NCBI RefSeq assembly: GCF_014638915.1
Contig: NZ_BMFQ01000003.1
Coordinates: 186,001-250,000, forward strand
DNA from: Xanthomarina arctica
GTDB taxonomy: Bacteria; Bacteroidota; Bacteroidia; Flavobacteriales; Flavobacteriaceae
Direction: 5' to 3'
Length of the DNA: 64,000 bases
This document shows, in pieces, positions 41,396 through 52,157 of the stretch; the stretch's first letter is position 1; each line of letters starts with the position of its first letter. The notes under the pieces are model-generated. The model was not told where the DNA came from. It did not search any database and saw nothing but the letters and a program-made list of their open reading frames with translations. The translations under genes and the position numbers were made by a program.

Positions 41396-44300
41396 TTATT
41401 TAATTATTACCACAGGGCCTTGTTCTTCTATTTCATCATTATAGAATGTAAGAGCAATAAAGGCGTAATAATAATTTCCATTTTCGGCTTCTTCATTTCT
41501 AACTTTACCATTCCAACCTTGTAAATCATCACCAGATTCAGAGTAAATAAGACTTCCCCAAGTGTCGTAAATATTAAGTTTCATTTTCTTTAATCCAATA
41601 TATTCAGGCCCAAAAAAATCATTAAGACCATCATCATTAGGAGTAAAAGCATCTGGCATAATAAGTTTATATCCTTTTTCAACAATCAAGGTTATAATAT
41701 TACTATACACACATCCAAATGGATAGGTAACCGTTTGAGTAACCACATAATTCCCAACTTGTAAATAAGTATGAATCGGATTTACTTCAGACGAAAAATT
41801 ACCATCACCAAAATCCCATAAAATACTAACAAAATCTCCCGTTGCAGTATTAGTGAATTGAATTGGGTCTTGAATAGCGTAAACACCATAATTGGTATAA
41901 CCAAAAGAAGATATTTCAAAATTAGGATCACCTAGAACAGGTATTTCCACATTAAAACTGAAATTAGTGGTACAGCCTTGACTATCTAAAACTTCTAAAA
42001 CAACAAGTCCATTTACATCTGTCGTCATCATTTCATTATTCAATCCACTTACTGTTCCGCTAGACCAAGTAAATTGAAATGGAGGCACACCTCCACTTGC
42101 CAAGGCAACAAAAGTTTGATCCACGGTTTTAGCCACACAATCTACTTCCGATTGAATATCAACATCAAGAACTAAAGGTTCAAATCTATTGACCTCCCAA
42201 TTCCCTTCTATTTGGCAACCATGAGCATCTGTAACCGTAACATGATAGGTGTTTGGTGGGATGCTATTTAAATCCTCTGTAGTGGCTCCATTGGACCAAT
42301 CCACATTAAAAGGTGGTGTTCCACCAGCTATCAACAAATTAATGGAGCCACTATTAATGTCATCACAATCGAGTGCATGAGTTACATTTGCTGACAATTG
42401 TAATGGTAAAATATTAAATATGGTAAAGCTATCCTGAATAACACAAGGTGTACCATCCGTTATAGTAACAGAATACGTCCCTGGAGCTAAATTATTACGT
42501 TCTACTCCTGCACTACTATCATCATTCCAAACAACTGTAATAGGAGCCATACCTCCTTGAAAATTAAGAATGATACTTGCATCATTTTCACCAGAACAGG
42601 ACATTTGAGTAACAACAGGATCAATTAGAAATATGGGAGCTTCCTCAATTTCTATTGGAAAGGATTTTGAGCAATTAATAGCATCTGTTATTGTAATGGT
42701 ATAAATTCCTGCCGATAAATTAGTTTGCTGCATCCCCGTTCCAAAATTACTCCATGCAATAGTATAAGGTGGTATGCCCCCTGAGATATTATTTATTGTT
42801 ATGGAAGCATCATTATCTCCATAACATTCTATTTCTGTTGTTGTAACATCAATACTAATTTCATCATTCTGAGTAATTATGAAATCGAGGGTATCTAAAC
42901 ACCCGGAACTATCTGTTATAGTTACAGTATATGTCCCTGCCACTAAATTATCAACATCTTCCATTGAGCTGGTAAACCCATTTGGGCCTGTCCAGACATA
43001 TGAATAAATAGGTCTACCACCTACAACATTTATGTCCACCGCTCCAGTAGCATCACCAAAACAAATAACATTTGTTAGCATGGCGAGAGATACTTCTAAT
43101 AATGGGGGTTCTACAATTGTAAAACTTTGCGTTACCGGGCCACAATTATTGATATCCGTTACAGTTACTTCATAATTACCAGGTCCTAAATCTGTAAGGT
43201 CTTCCGTTGTAGAAAACGGAGAACCGTTTAATGTCCATGTATAAACATAAGGGATGTTACCACCTTCTATATTAATATCGATGGAACCATCATTAGCTCC
43301 AAAACAGGTAATGGTTTCTGGATCAAAATTTATAGCACCAAAAACTAAAACTTCTGGTTCTGTAATAATAAACGTTTCTGAATATGGGCAACCTCCGTCA
43401 TCTATAATATCTAAAACATAAGTGCCAATTTCTAAGTTAGTGATGTCTTCATCGGAACTAGTAAACCCATTTGGACCACTCCATGATATGGTGTATGGAT
43501 TACCGCTAGGGAAGGGAACACCACCAGTCACATCGATTTCTATAGATGCATTATTAGATTCAAAACAGCTATTATTATTAACAGTTGCTATAACTGTAAT
43601 AGACGGATTTACTGTAATGAGAATTTCGAAAACATCTCCTATACAATCACCAGACCTTGGTGTTACGGTATAAGTTACTGTGGCTGGATTGGTCGTTGTA
43701 TTTTCTAGTAACTGTGAAATAGATGTAGTAGCTGTTAGCTCCTCTAATGCACCAGTTATGGCTCCAATAGGATTTACAATAGGTGTTGACCAGGTATATG
43801 TGGTATTTAAAGGAACAATATCTCCATTGCTATTATCAGGAATAATAGAAAATGAGTTATTACTACAAATAAGGTCATTGTAATCACTTATTTCAGGAAC
43901 TTGATTGATAGTAATAGATATAATTTGAGTTGTTAATTCCGAACAACCTCCTTCAGAAAAGGAAATGACACAATAATAATAAAACAAACCAACATTGGTA
44001 TTTGGCACCGTTAGAGTGCTCGAGTTTGTTCCTATTGGATTAGGGGTAACTGTGTCATTTGTATCATTAGAGAACCATTGATAATCTGGAGTTCCTACAC
44101 CATTTGAAACTATCACTTCGAGATCCGCTATCGTATCACCTAAACAATATATAGCTTCTAAGGGTTGTGTACTTATTGACGCCCCTTGACTAACCGTAAT
44201 TGTTGCTATATTACTAGTCGCATTACAATCCAGACTATTAGGTTGAGATATTTCACAATAATAATTGTAAACACCAGCCGGCAAAGAAATGTCATGACCA

Positions 44301-47227
44301 AACGTGCTAGGATCTCCATCTATATCATTTACTTCTGTAACTGCCGTTCCATTTAAAAACCATTGAAACTCATAGTCAGCATTATCGATATTACCATCAT
44401 TTGTTACATCGATACCACCTGACACTTGAGCTATTAATAAATCGACAGGAGCATCATTACATATTGTTTGATCAACTGGAGTTATTGTAACCACAGGGTC
44501 TTCTAAAACTTCAATACTATATATTTCACTAGATACATCTGAACATCCTAAATTTTCGTCCACGTCTATAGTAACATAATAGTAGTAAATTCCCGGCGTA
44601 CTTAAAACCCCTGGATTATAAGTACTATTTGTTCCAACCTGTGTGTCTGCGTTATCAATAATATTGTCATCTGAAAGATACCAATTATAACTAATCGTCC
44701 CAGCCCCTCCATTATTGGTATTAAAACTTAATTCATCCGCATTAGCACCTGAACAAATAATTTGGTTTAAAGGAGTTTCATCACTTATAATTATATTAGG
44801 TGTGACTATTACAGCAACTGGGATCGTAGTAATTTCACTACAACTACCAGTTCCTCCCAAGCTTATAACACAAAAATAATAAAGTGTCCCTAAGGTATCT
44901 GTTGGTGGCAGGTAATTTGCTTGCGTCCCTTCTGGGCTAGGAATGGCTGTTGTATTAGGATCTGCAGGATCATCTATCCCTGAATCATTAACATACCATT
45001 GATATGTTGGTGTACCCGTTGTATTATTTGATAAGACTAATGTTAACACCTCTGCCACAGCATCCAAACAATAAGTTCCTGAAACAGGTTGGGTGTCAAT
45101 AGATGGCCCTGCATTGACGGTGATTGTGAACTGAATAGGATCACCTGGACAATCGCTCACTAAATAAGGGGTAACCGTATAAGTAACCGTACCGATTGTA
45201 CCACTATTTAAAGTAAGTATATGCGATGGAATATTATTTGAGGTTCCAGAAGGAATGAAACCCGAAATATTTCCAGAAGGCGATGTGCCGGTCCATTGAT
45301 AGGTTGTATTAGAATTATTAGATACTAATACAATTTCGTCGGTCAAAGCTCCTGAACATAAGGTTTGATCCAAATCTGTATTTGTTAGTATTGGAACTGG
45401 TGAGATTACAAATGATTCTGTATCTATACTTGTTCCACAACTGGTTGTTACTTCCAGACTTAAAACGTAGCTATTTGAAGTTATAAAGCTAATCTCAGGA
45501 TTTTCCGAATTTTCATTTGTACCATTTATAAATTCCCAATCTGTTGGAGAAACACCCACATCTAAACTCCATTGATAGGTAACTGGGTCGGGGCCACAAC
45601 TATCTACCGTGGACATTGGAGACACTACGGCTGAAGAACCACAAAAATTTGCGATTTCAGAAATTCCAACTTGAGGAGGCGATTTAACAAATATTTCTTG
45701 AGGAATACTATTGGCTATACCACAAGAATTTGTACCCTGAAGAATAGCCTCATATGTTCCAGGGTTTGTAAATTCAATTTGTGGGTTTTGAGAATTTGCA
45801 TCGGTTCCATTGATAAAACTAAAACCACTTGTTGTCCCACAAAAACTAGGCGTATAATTAATAACCCATTCAAAAGTTGGGACTCCGCATTGATCTGCTA
45901 AACTCGTTGAATTATTTAAAACTGTAGTAAAGGGGGCACAACCTTCCGTATTATTTGATGTAAACTCAGGATTAATAGGAGCTTCAATACATATCTGTTG
46001 TGTAACAGGATCGGTGGAGCCACAATAATTTTCAGCATACAATGAAATTGTATAGGTTCCAGGAGCAGAATAAGAATGAACTGGCTCAAAATCACTATAA
46101 GTTGAACCATCTCCCATGTCCCAAAACCAATTTGCATTTGTGGTACAATTTTGATTGTAACCTGTACTCGAAGTATTGTTTAATTGTATGTTTTCACCAA
46201 CACATTCTGGATCCGTTACATCAAAACTCACTTCTGGTTTTTCAAGAATCGTAATGGGTCCAGCAGTCAAATTAGAAACTCCACATGATGTAACAACATC
46301 TAACAAAATAGTATAACTATTATTTGGGCAATTAGATTCGGTGTAAGTATGTGGTATTGGATAATTTGCTGACGCAGATGGATTCGAACTGTTGTAATAA
46401 GGTGATGATTCTAAATCATTTTGAGTAAGTGTAAAAGTTGTTCCATCACCAAAATCTACATTATAGATTGTATCTGGAGGATTTTCCCCCCAATTACTAA
46501 TAGCAAATTGTAATGGATTTATAGGTGTACATAGATTAACAGTATTACCAGGTGTTACAATTCCTCCTGTAGGATTACTGGAATTTTTCACTAAATACAC
46601 TTTCTGTGCTTGGCAACCATTAGAACCTAAACCGCTAATTACCATATTAAATGAGCCTAAGGTTTGATACGTATGTGAAAGTGGAAAAGAAACATTATTC
46701 TCTGAATTCCCATCACCCCAATTTACAGAATATGATGAAACACAACTACCTGAACTTGAAATATTTCCAACTAAAACAGTATAATCTATAGTAGCAGCGT
46801 TACAGTTATCAAAGGGATCTCCAAAACCTTGATTAAGATCTTCAAAACTAATATTTGGTTTTTGCTTTACAATAACAGTTTGAGTGTTTGCGCCTATTTC
46901 GTCGTTATTGTCTGTTACTGTAAGTGTTACATTAAAGTTTTGGTTTCCACAGCCAAAAGCTTGAAATACGTGATTTGGATTTGCGGTTGTATTCAATGGA
47001 GTACCATCCCCAAAATTCCAAGAATATTCAAAAGGACCATTACCAGAGACAGTAGAATTAAAAGATACACTTTGTCCAGAACATGTATTATTATTATTGA
47101 ACGTAAAAGTAACTGAAGGAGCAACAATTTTTGAGTTGCTAAACACATTAACATTATTATAGGCAATTGCAGAACTAACTATAATTAAAAAAACAAAACC
47201 AAAATAAATATATTTACTCTTCTTCAT
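41396..47227 (-). CDS. SprB-like PKD-repeat adhesin with type IX sorting domain
   Basis: A 1943-residue surface protein. A short signal peptide (about 1-22, MKKSKYIYFGFVFLIIVSSA) leads into PKD domains (WNFGDGTPLNT near residue 70, WFWDMGDGSTYSD near 370), Ig-like beta repeats rich in Thr/Asn, then seven tandem SprB-type repeats (residues about 1220-1760; GSIDINI-GG-P, T-V-T-D-x-x-G-C), another PKD unit (ILWDFGDGNFSS) and a C-terminal gliding-type sorting domain in the last 95 residues (AFTPNDDGLNDFFGPEYIGL, then WNGKVRNEEAENGNYYY). SprB family adhesins run along the surface for gliding motility or attach cells to surfaces. It is in an operon with its PorP/SprF partner. Confidence 0.9.
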   Translation of the reverse strand: MKKSKYIYFGFVFLIIVSSAIAYNNVNVFSNSKIVAPSVTFTFNNNNTCSGQSVSFNSTVSGNGPFEYSWNFGDGTPLNTTANPNHVFQAFGCGNQNFNVTLTVTDNNDEIGANTQTVIVKQKPNISFEDLNQGFGDPFDNCNAATIDYTVLVGNISSSGSCVSSYSVNWGDGNSENNVSFPLSHTYQTLGSFNMVISGLGSNGCQAQKVYLVKNSSNPTGGIVTPGNTVNLCTPINPLQFAISNWGENPPDTIYNVDFGDGTTFTLTQNDLESSPYYNSSNPSASANYPIPHTYTESNCPNNSYTILLDVVTSCGVSNLTAGPITILEKPEVSFDVTDPECVGENIQLNNTSSTGYNQNCTTNANWFWDMGDGSTYSDFEPVHSYSAPGTYTISLYAENYCGSTDPVTQQICIEAPINPEFTSNNTEGCAPFTTVLNNSTSLADQCGVPTFEWVINYTPSFCGTTSGFSFINGTDANSQNPQIEFTNPGTYEAILQGTNSCGIANSIPQEIFVKSPPQVGISEIANFCGSSAVVSPMSTVDSCGPDPVTYQWSLDVGVSPTDWEFINGTNENSENPEISFITSNSYVLSLEVTTSCGTSIDTESFVISPVPILTNTDLDQTLCSGALTDEIVLVSNNSNTTYQWTGTSPSGNISGFIPSGTSNNIPSHILTLNSGTIGTVTYTVTPYLVSDCPGDPIQFTITVNAGPSIDTQPVSGTYCLDAVAEVLTLVLSNNTTGTPTYQWYVNDSGIDDPADPNTTAIPSPEGTQANYLPPTDTLGTLYYFCVISLGGTGSCSEITTIPVAVIVTPNIIISDETPLNQIICSGANADELSFNTNNGGAGTISYNWYLSDDNIIDNADTQVGTNSTYNPGVLSTPGIYYYYVTIDVDENLGCSDVSSEIYSIEVLEDPVVTITPVDQTICNDAPVDLLIAQVSGGIDVTNDGNIDNADYEFQWFLNGTAVTEVNDIDGDPSTFGHDISLPAGVYNYYCEISQPNSLDCNATSNIATITVSQGASISTQPLEAIYCLGDTIADLEVIVSNGVGTPDYQWFSNDTNDTVTPNPIGTNSSTLTVPNTNVGLFYYYCVISFSEGGCSELTTQIISITINQVPEISDYNDLICSNNSFSIIPDNSNGDIVPLNTTYTWSTPIVNPIGAITGALEELTATTSISQLLENTTTNPATVTYTVTPRSGDCIGDVFEILITVNPSITVIATVNNNSCFESNNASIEIDVTGGVPFPSGNPYTISWSGPNGFTSSDEDITNLEIGTYVLDIIDDGGCPYSETFIITEPEVLVFGAINFDPETITCFGANDGSIDINIEGGNIPYVYTWTLNGSPFSTTEDLTDLGPGNYEVTVTDINNCGPVTQSFTIVEPPLLEVSLAMLTNVICFGDATGAVDINVVGGRPIYSYVWTGPNGFTSSMEDVDNLVAGTYTVTITDSSGCLDTLDFIITQNDEISIDVTTTEIECYGDNDASITINNISGGIPPYTIAWSNFGTGMQQTNLSAGIYTITITDAINCSKSFPIEIEEAPIFLIDPVVTQMSCSGENDASIILNFQGGMAPITVVWNDDSSAGVERNNLAPGTYSVTITDGTPCVIQDSFTIFNILPLQLSANVTHALDCDDINSGSINLLIAGGTPPFNVDWSNGATTEDLNSIPPNTYHVTVTDAHGCQIEGNWEVNRFEPLVLDVDIQSEVDCVAKTVDQTFVALASGGVPPFQFTWSSGTVSGLNNEMMTTDVNGLVVLEVLDSQGCTTNFSFNVEIPVLGDPNFEISSFGYTNYGVYAIQDPIQFTNTATGDFVSILWDFGDGNFSSEVNPIHTYLQVGNYVVTQTVTYPFGCVYSNIITLIVEKGYKLIMPDAFTPNDDGLNDFFGPEYIGLKKMKLNIYDTWGSLIYSESGDDLQGWNGKVRNEEAENGNYYYAFIALTFYNDEIEEQGPVVIIK

Positions 47228-47906
47228 GACTTAATAACTCGTTTTACATCAAACTTAATCCAACCAAAGATTTAGCACTCTATTCTTTACATAAATACAG
47301 GGGGCCAAAAATAGTTTCTAAAAAAATGACAAATGTTAATTTTAGGCATAGTAAACAAATATATATTTTACCTTTTAAATACCCTTACTGTTTTCCGTAA
47401 AGAATCATGAAATCTCTAATTAACATGAATTGAGGTCTGAGAAATTATAAGCCTTCATTTTTTCATAAGAAAATAGCTCTTTTAATTTCAAAACAAAAAA
47501 ACCATGTTCACCCCCCAAATCACCCTAATCAGTTTAGTCTACTATATAAATTGAAATCATCTAAAAAATAGTTTTCAGATAAAAATCAATATTAACCTTT
47601 GGCAAAATTCCAGGCCCAAGTTACTTTAATTCGTAATTACCTAAGCATAGTCGCTATATAGCTATGCTTTCTTTTTATGGGCTTATTTCAGCCATATTAA
47701 TTATTTAATTCTCGTCAATTACTCGTACTCTTTATTATTAAGAGGGAGTTTAAATAATTTTAAAAATCAAATTATTGATTTTCAATCACTTAAAAAAAAT
47801 AGTAATTAAAATTCTTAGAATACGGAAACCCGTAAGGATTTACCTACTCATTATTGTTTATTTGAACACCTTAAATCAAATTCAAATAATAAAAAACCAA
47901 ATTATC
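47228..47906. other. divergent intergenic region, 679 bp
   Basis: It lies between the adhesin (minus) and the four-gene operon (plus). No gene is convincing; a stop-free stretch from 47775 only extends the next gene upstream with non-coding-type residues. Visible items are a poly-A/C element at 47493-47525 that recurs at 51910-51950, a hairpin-plus-T-run at 47643-47676, and the small hairpin TACGG-AAAC-CCGTA at about 47821-47834. Confidence 0.5.
47643..47676 (+). terminator. terminator-like hairpin upstream of the secreted operon
   Basis: AAGCATAG (47643-47650) and CTATGCTT (47662-47669) form an 8-bp stem followed by TTCTTTTT. No plus-strand gene precedes it, so it ends either a small unseen RNA or acts as an attenuator for the operon beginning at 47907. 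Confidence 0.5.
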
Positions 47907-49238
47907 ATGAAAAAAAATACACTTATTATTTTAACATTAATGTTAAGCACAATGAATTTATTTGCACAAGCAAATGAAGACAAATATCTAAGAAGCTCCT
48001 TATCTATGATATTAATTGAGACAGATGATTTCCCTGAAAAAAATGCTGTAATGGAATCTTGGAACAACTACCCTTTTCCTGACAAATACAACGAGCATGA
48101 TATTGATTTAAAATCAATAAACATTAATTCAATACAGCTAACTGACGACTATTTATTAGAGAAAGGATATTTACAAGACACTTTAGATAATCCGTTAAAG
48201 TTGATGAAAGCCACGGCAGTACCTGTCAGATATTTGAACGTAGAACAAACCATAGCTGTTGTTATACCTACAGATAAACAAATTATGCAATTAAAAATTG
48301 ATAAAGTATTGGAAGAAACAGGCTTAGGAAAACAATTAATTTCATCATGGTTCAATAGAAGCTCAGATGGAATATTCGATATGAGCCTTATCCAAGAAAG
48401 AGGTTTTTACAATGCTTCAGAAATGGAAGCAGCATTAGCCTCTGGACAAGTAAGAGGCATGGCGGCTCTAGCAGATGCAGGAGCAGAATTAATAAAAAAC
48501 ACGTTTGTTACTTTTACATCCCTAGAATTTAACCCAAACGAACCAGTCGCCGCCGCTGTAAGAGATGCCGCAAAACAAACAGCTTCAGAATCTAACCTAC
48601 CATCCTTTGTACTTAATAAAACAATGAAAGGAATAGATGCTGTTTATGAAAAAACTAAAGAAGGCTATTTTGTTTCTTCCAAAACATGGTTATTCCAATT
48701 AGCTTGGGATGAATCAATAGCTACTACTTTCTATAGCGATTTGTATACCAATCCTGCAGCTTTCGATGTAACCGATATTTTTAAATTAGAATTTGTTGGA
48801 GTACAATATAACCAGAGTTTAGTAACATTTAAAATTGGGGAAAAAAGAACACTAGAACAGGTTATCGATTTAGCATTAGTGCGCAATGTTGATAATGCTT
48901 TCGCAGAATTACAAAAGGATAATGATGTATTTAAACCTGCAACTCCAATCTCTTATGTAGATCCATTTACAGCAAAAATAGGATTGAAAGAAGGTATTTC
49001 TGCAGGCGATAAGTTTGAAGTATTAGAAATGGTTTGGGATGAAAAAACAGGTCAAACATCATGGAAAAAAGTTGGTACCTGTACAGTAGATAAGAAAGCT
49101 CCTATATGGGATAACAGATACGCACAAGGTGAAGACACAGAGCCTCAAACAGATGAAGACGGAAATATTGTAACTGCAACTACTTTTAAAGGGTCAAGCA
49201 ATATAGAGGTTGGTATGTTATTAAAGCAAGTGAAATAA
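47907..49238 (+). CDS. secreted protein, first gene of a four-gene envelope operon
   Basis: I start at ATG 47907, where a signal peptide begins (MKKNTLIILTLMLSTMNLFAQ); the upstream extension to 47775 is rejected. The mature protein (about 420 residues) includes repeated alpha/beta elements with conserved EAALASGQVRGMAALADAGA and a C-terminal domain with KIGLKEGISAGDKFEVLEMV. No family is recognised; it may bind or process a surface polymer. The next gene starts 5 bp after its stop. Confidence 0.55.
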   Translation: MKKNTLIILTLMLSTMNLFAQANEDKYLRSSLSMILIETDDFPEKNAVMESWNNYPFPDKYNEHDIDLKSININSIQLTDDYLLEKGYLQDTLDNPLKLMKATAVPVRYLNVEQTIAVVIPTDKQIMQLKIDKVLEETGLGKQLISSWFNRSSDGIFDMSLIQERGFYNASEMEAALASGQVRGMAALADAGAELIKNTFVTFTSLEFNPNEPVAAAVRDAAKQTASESNLPSFVLNKTMKGIDAVYEKTKEGYFVSSKTWLFQLAWDESIATTFYSDLYTNPAAFDVTDIFKLEFVGVQYNQSLVTFKIGEKRTLEQVIDLALVRNVDNAFAELQKDNDVFKPATPISYVDPFTAKIGLKEGISAGDKFEVLEMVWDEKTGQTSWKKVGTCTVDKKAPIWDNRYAQGEDTEPQTDEDGNIVTATTFKGSSNIEVGMLLKQVK

Positions 49239-49243
49239 AAGTT

Positions 49244-49780
49244 ATGAAAATAAAAAAATCAATTAAAACAAGTAGCATGTTACTACTTGTTTTAATAGGG
49301 TTTATTCAACCTATAAAGGCACAAAAGGGCACAAATAAAGCTGATAAACAAACCATAGCATGGAGATATGAACTTGAATCAGTCGCAACTGGTATTCAAG
49401 GAACTGACCAAGTAAAAGTTTGGTCATATTCTAAAAATGTAGAAACCGCAACGGAGCAAGCAAAAAAGAATGCAGTACACGGTATTATTTTTAAAGGACT
49501 ACCAAACAATGGAAGAGTGAAAGGTCAAAAACCGCTGGCCCGTAATGCAAATCTTAATGAAGAAAACGAAGAATTTTTTGAAGAATTCTTTGAGTCAGAT
49601 GGAGGTGATTATATGAAATTTGTCACATTGGTAAATCATGGTCAAATTGCTCCAGGAGATAGAATTAAGATAAGTAAAAAGGAATATAAAATTGGTGTAG
49701 TCGTATCTGTTAATACCGCAGAATTACGAAAATACCTTGAATCTAATGGCATCATTAAAGGTTTGTCTAATGGGTTTTAA
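49244..49780 (+). CDS. secreted protein, operon gene 2
   Basis: A 178-residue exported protein (signal peptide MKIKKSIKTSSMLLLVLIGF, end near KAQ). The mature part has a conserved ATEQAKKNAVHGIIFKGLP segment, an acidic Glu-rich stretch (NEENEEFFEEFFESDGGDY) and a C-terminal DRIKISKKEYKIGVVVSVN. No family is recognised. It is read together with the genes on either side, separated by 5 and 12 bp. Confidence 0.55.
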   Translation: MKIKKSIKTSSMLLLVLIGFIQPIKAQKGTNKADKQTIAWRYELESVATGIQGTDQVKVWSYSKNVETATEQAKKNAVHGIIFKGLPNNGRVKGQKPLARNANLNEENEEFFEEFFESDGGDYMKFVTLVNHGQIAPGDRIKISKKEYKIGVVVSVNTAELRKYLESNGIIKGLSNGF

Positions 49781-49792
49781 TCAATAAGAGAT

Positions 49793-50734
49793 ATGAAAAA
49801 ATTATTATTAATAGCTATCATTATAAGTGTTACTAATGTCTTTTCTCAGGCAAAAAAACCAACAATCATGGTGGTTCCTAGTGATGATTGGTGTACTCAA
49901 GCTAATTTTATGAAGTCCTATGAAAATCAAGGTGAAATAATTAATCTTCCGGACTACAATAAGGCATTGCAAGAAAATAGTGATTTAGTTAGTGTGATTT
50001 CAAAAATCGGCGAATTAATGGCTGATAGAGGTTTTCCTTTGGTTGATTTAAAATCTCAGTTAGATAAAATTGCTAAGGATGGAGCAAGAACTAATATGAT
50101 TGGAGTAAATGAATCTCCAATTGATATTTTGAATAAAACTGCGAAATCAGATATTATTATGAAAGTATTTTGGAAGGTAAATACTCAAGGCCCGAAGAAA
50201 TCAATTGAATTTAGAATGCAGGGTATAGATGCTTATACAGGTAAACAAGTAGCGGCTGCAAGTGGTACTGGACCTCAGTCATTTTCGGCTGAACAATCCG
50301 TGTTACTAGAAGAAGCTGTTCTATCTGAATTAGATAATTTTAACAGCCAGTTACAAACCCATTTTGATGATCTTCTATCTAGTGGAAGAGAAGGAGCTTT
50401 AGTTTTATTGGTTGGAGAAATGTCTGAAACTAATTTCAACACGCTATATACTCTGAAAGGAAAAGAAGCTTCCCTTAAAGACATTGTTAATCGTTTTTGG
50501 ATGCCACGTAATACTGTGGAAAGACGTTTTTCTATGGATGAAAATAGTGAAAATGTATTGAAATTTTCACAAGTTAGAATTCCTTTGTATGGAGATGATG
50601 GTTGGGGTGGTCAAATGGCATATGATTATGCTACCTGGGGTGGTAATCTACAAGAATTTCTTAAAACAGAATTAGGAATTGAAACCACCATCCAAACAAA
50701 AGGATTAGGCGAAGTCGAAATTATTTTACAATAA
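49793..50734 (+). CDS. DUF6175 family secreted protein
   Basis: A 313-residue exported protein with a signal peptide (MKKLLLIAIIISVTNVFSQ) and the DUF6175 opening KKPTIMVVPSDDWCTQANFM, then INLPDYNKALQENSDLVSVI. DUF6175 proteins are found only in Bacteroidota and have no known activity. Two further neighbours are also exported, so the operon may build a periplasmic or surface assembly. Confidence 0.7.
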   Translation: MKKLLLIAIIISVTNVFSQAKKPTIMVVPSDDWCTQANFMKSYENQGEIINLPDYNKALQENSDLVSVISKIGELMADRGFPLVDLKSQLDKIAKDGARTNMIGVNESPIDILNKTAKSDIIMKVFWKVNTQGPKKSIEFRMQGIDAYTGKQVAAASGTGPQSFSAEQSVLLEEAVLSELDNFNSQLQTHFDDLLSSGREGALVLLVGEMSETNFNTLYTLKGKEASLKDIVNRFWMPRNTVERRFSMDENSENVLKFSQVRIPLYGDDGWGGQMAYDYATWGGNLQEFLKTELGIETTIQTKGLGEVEIILQ

Positions 50735-50756
50735 TTATTATTATAAACTAAAAACA

Positions 50757-51728
50757 ATGAAAAAATATTTAACACTTGCTGTTTGTCTTTTTTGCAATTT
50801 TATACTAACATCTCAAAACGAAGAAGGAAAAACCGACGATTTAGGTCGCATAATTATTAATTCATACGTGCCGTCTCAAATTGAAGGATTACCTCCATCA
50901 GCAAGAGGTTTGTTAGAAAATAAACTTTCACAAATTACTTCAAAAAACGGTATGGGAGGTCGTTCTTTTAACCCTAGGTTTATCATCACTCCAAATATTA
51001 ATGTTTTGACCAAAGACATTACCCCTACAGCACCCCCAATGACTGCTTTAACATTAGAAGTAATTTTTTATATTGGTGATGGCATTGATGGAACCTTATT
51101 TGCAAATACGTCTATTCAGGTTAAAGGCGTAGGTACTAATGAAACAAAAGCTTATATCTCAGCTTTAAAGCAAATAAAAACAAGTAACACTGCTTTAAAA
51201 GAGCTTTTAGAAGAAGGCAAAACAAAAATAATCGAATACTACAATAGTCAATGTGATTTTATTCTTAAAGAAGCTCAAGTATTAGAATCTCAAAAAGAAT
51301 ATGATTCAGCCATATTTAAGCTAACGTCTGTTCCCGATGTTTGTAAAGAATGCTATGATAATTGTATGGATGCAGTTGCTCCTATTTATCAAAAACAGAT
51401 TGATAGAGCATGTGAAGTAAAATTAGCTGAGGCAAAAAATGCTTGGAATGCTAATCAAAATATAGAAGGTGCTAATAATGTTAGCTATTACCTAGAGGGC
51501 ATTGACCCAAATGCAGCATGTTTCTCTGAAGTAAAAAAACTTACAAATCAGATAGCCAACAGAATAAAAGAAATCGATCAAAAAGAATGGGATTTTAAAT
51601 TTAAAGAACAGCAAAATGCTGTCGATATCCAAAAATCCATGATTAAAGCAGCTCAGGAAATTGGTGTGGCATACGGTAATAATCAGCCTCAAACTATTAC
51701 ATACAATACCCGTGGTTGGTGGTACTAA
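50757..51728 (+). CDS. secreted protein, operon gene 4
   Basis: A 323-residue exported protein with a signal peptide (MKKYLTLAVCLFCNFILTSQ). The middle has a CxxC-bearing segment (VPDVCKECYDNCMDAVAPIY) and a repeated helical pattern (QRIKEIDQ-type), and the C-terminus ends NTRGWWY. The composition of paired Cys suggests a disulfide-bonded periplasmic protein. No family known to me. It ends the operon; a long non-coding stretch follows. Confidence 0.5.
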   Translation: MKKYLTLAVCLFCNFILTSQNEEGKTDDLGRIIINSYVPSQIEGLPPSARGLLENKLSQITSKNGMGGRSFNPRFIITPNINVLTKDITPTAPPMTALTLEVIFYIGDGIDGTLFANTSIQVKGVGTNETKAYISALKQIKTSNTALKELLEEGKTKIIEYYNSQCDFILKEAQVLESQKEYDSAIFKLTSVPDVCKECYDNCMDAVAPIYQKQIDRACEVKLAEAKNAWNANQNIEGANNVSYYLEGIDPNAACFSEVKKLTNQIANRIKEIDQKEWDFKFKEQQNAVDIQKSMIKAAQEIGVAYGNNQPQTITYNTRGWWY

Positions 51729-52157
51729 AAGCTAATCTATATTAACTAAGTCCCAATGCTGTATACCTCACTATTAACAAATAGTGTCAACTAAATCATC
51801 CCACCTAAAAATATTTTAGAATTGCAAAAAAACACAAGTTTGTCGAACAAGAACCATCAGAATTAACTATAGTTGAAAACGAAAAAAAAGATATCCTAAA
51901 CTTGAATCCAAAAAAAAAAAAAAAAAAACCGTGTTCACCCACAAAATCACCTAAATTTAATTTCAAATCTCAGACACGAAAATTACTCCAATTAAAAATA
52001 AATTTTTATCTACTTAAAAAACAGTCTGTTTCGTAATATTTTTATATATTGAAGTTCAAGAATTATTAACAAAAGTGAACAAAGATTTTTTGTTTTTTGG
52101 ACACGTTTTAAGCAATAATTATGATTTAAAAAACTGATTATCAGATTGTTATATTTA
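51729..52157 (+). other. non-coding stretch with poly-A tract and coding-like remnant
   Basis: No gene is convincing. A 19-base A run is at 51910-51928, just after a short in-frame stretch (FVEQEPSELTIVENEKKD, about 51842-51900) that may be the end of a lost gene. The element CCGTGTTCACCC at 51929-51940 matches 47502-47513 (CCATGTTCACCC), so the operon at 47907-51728 is bracketed by similar sequence. Confidence 0.35.
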
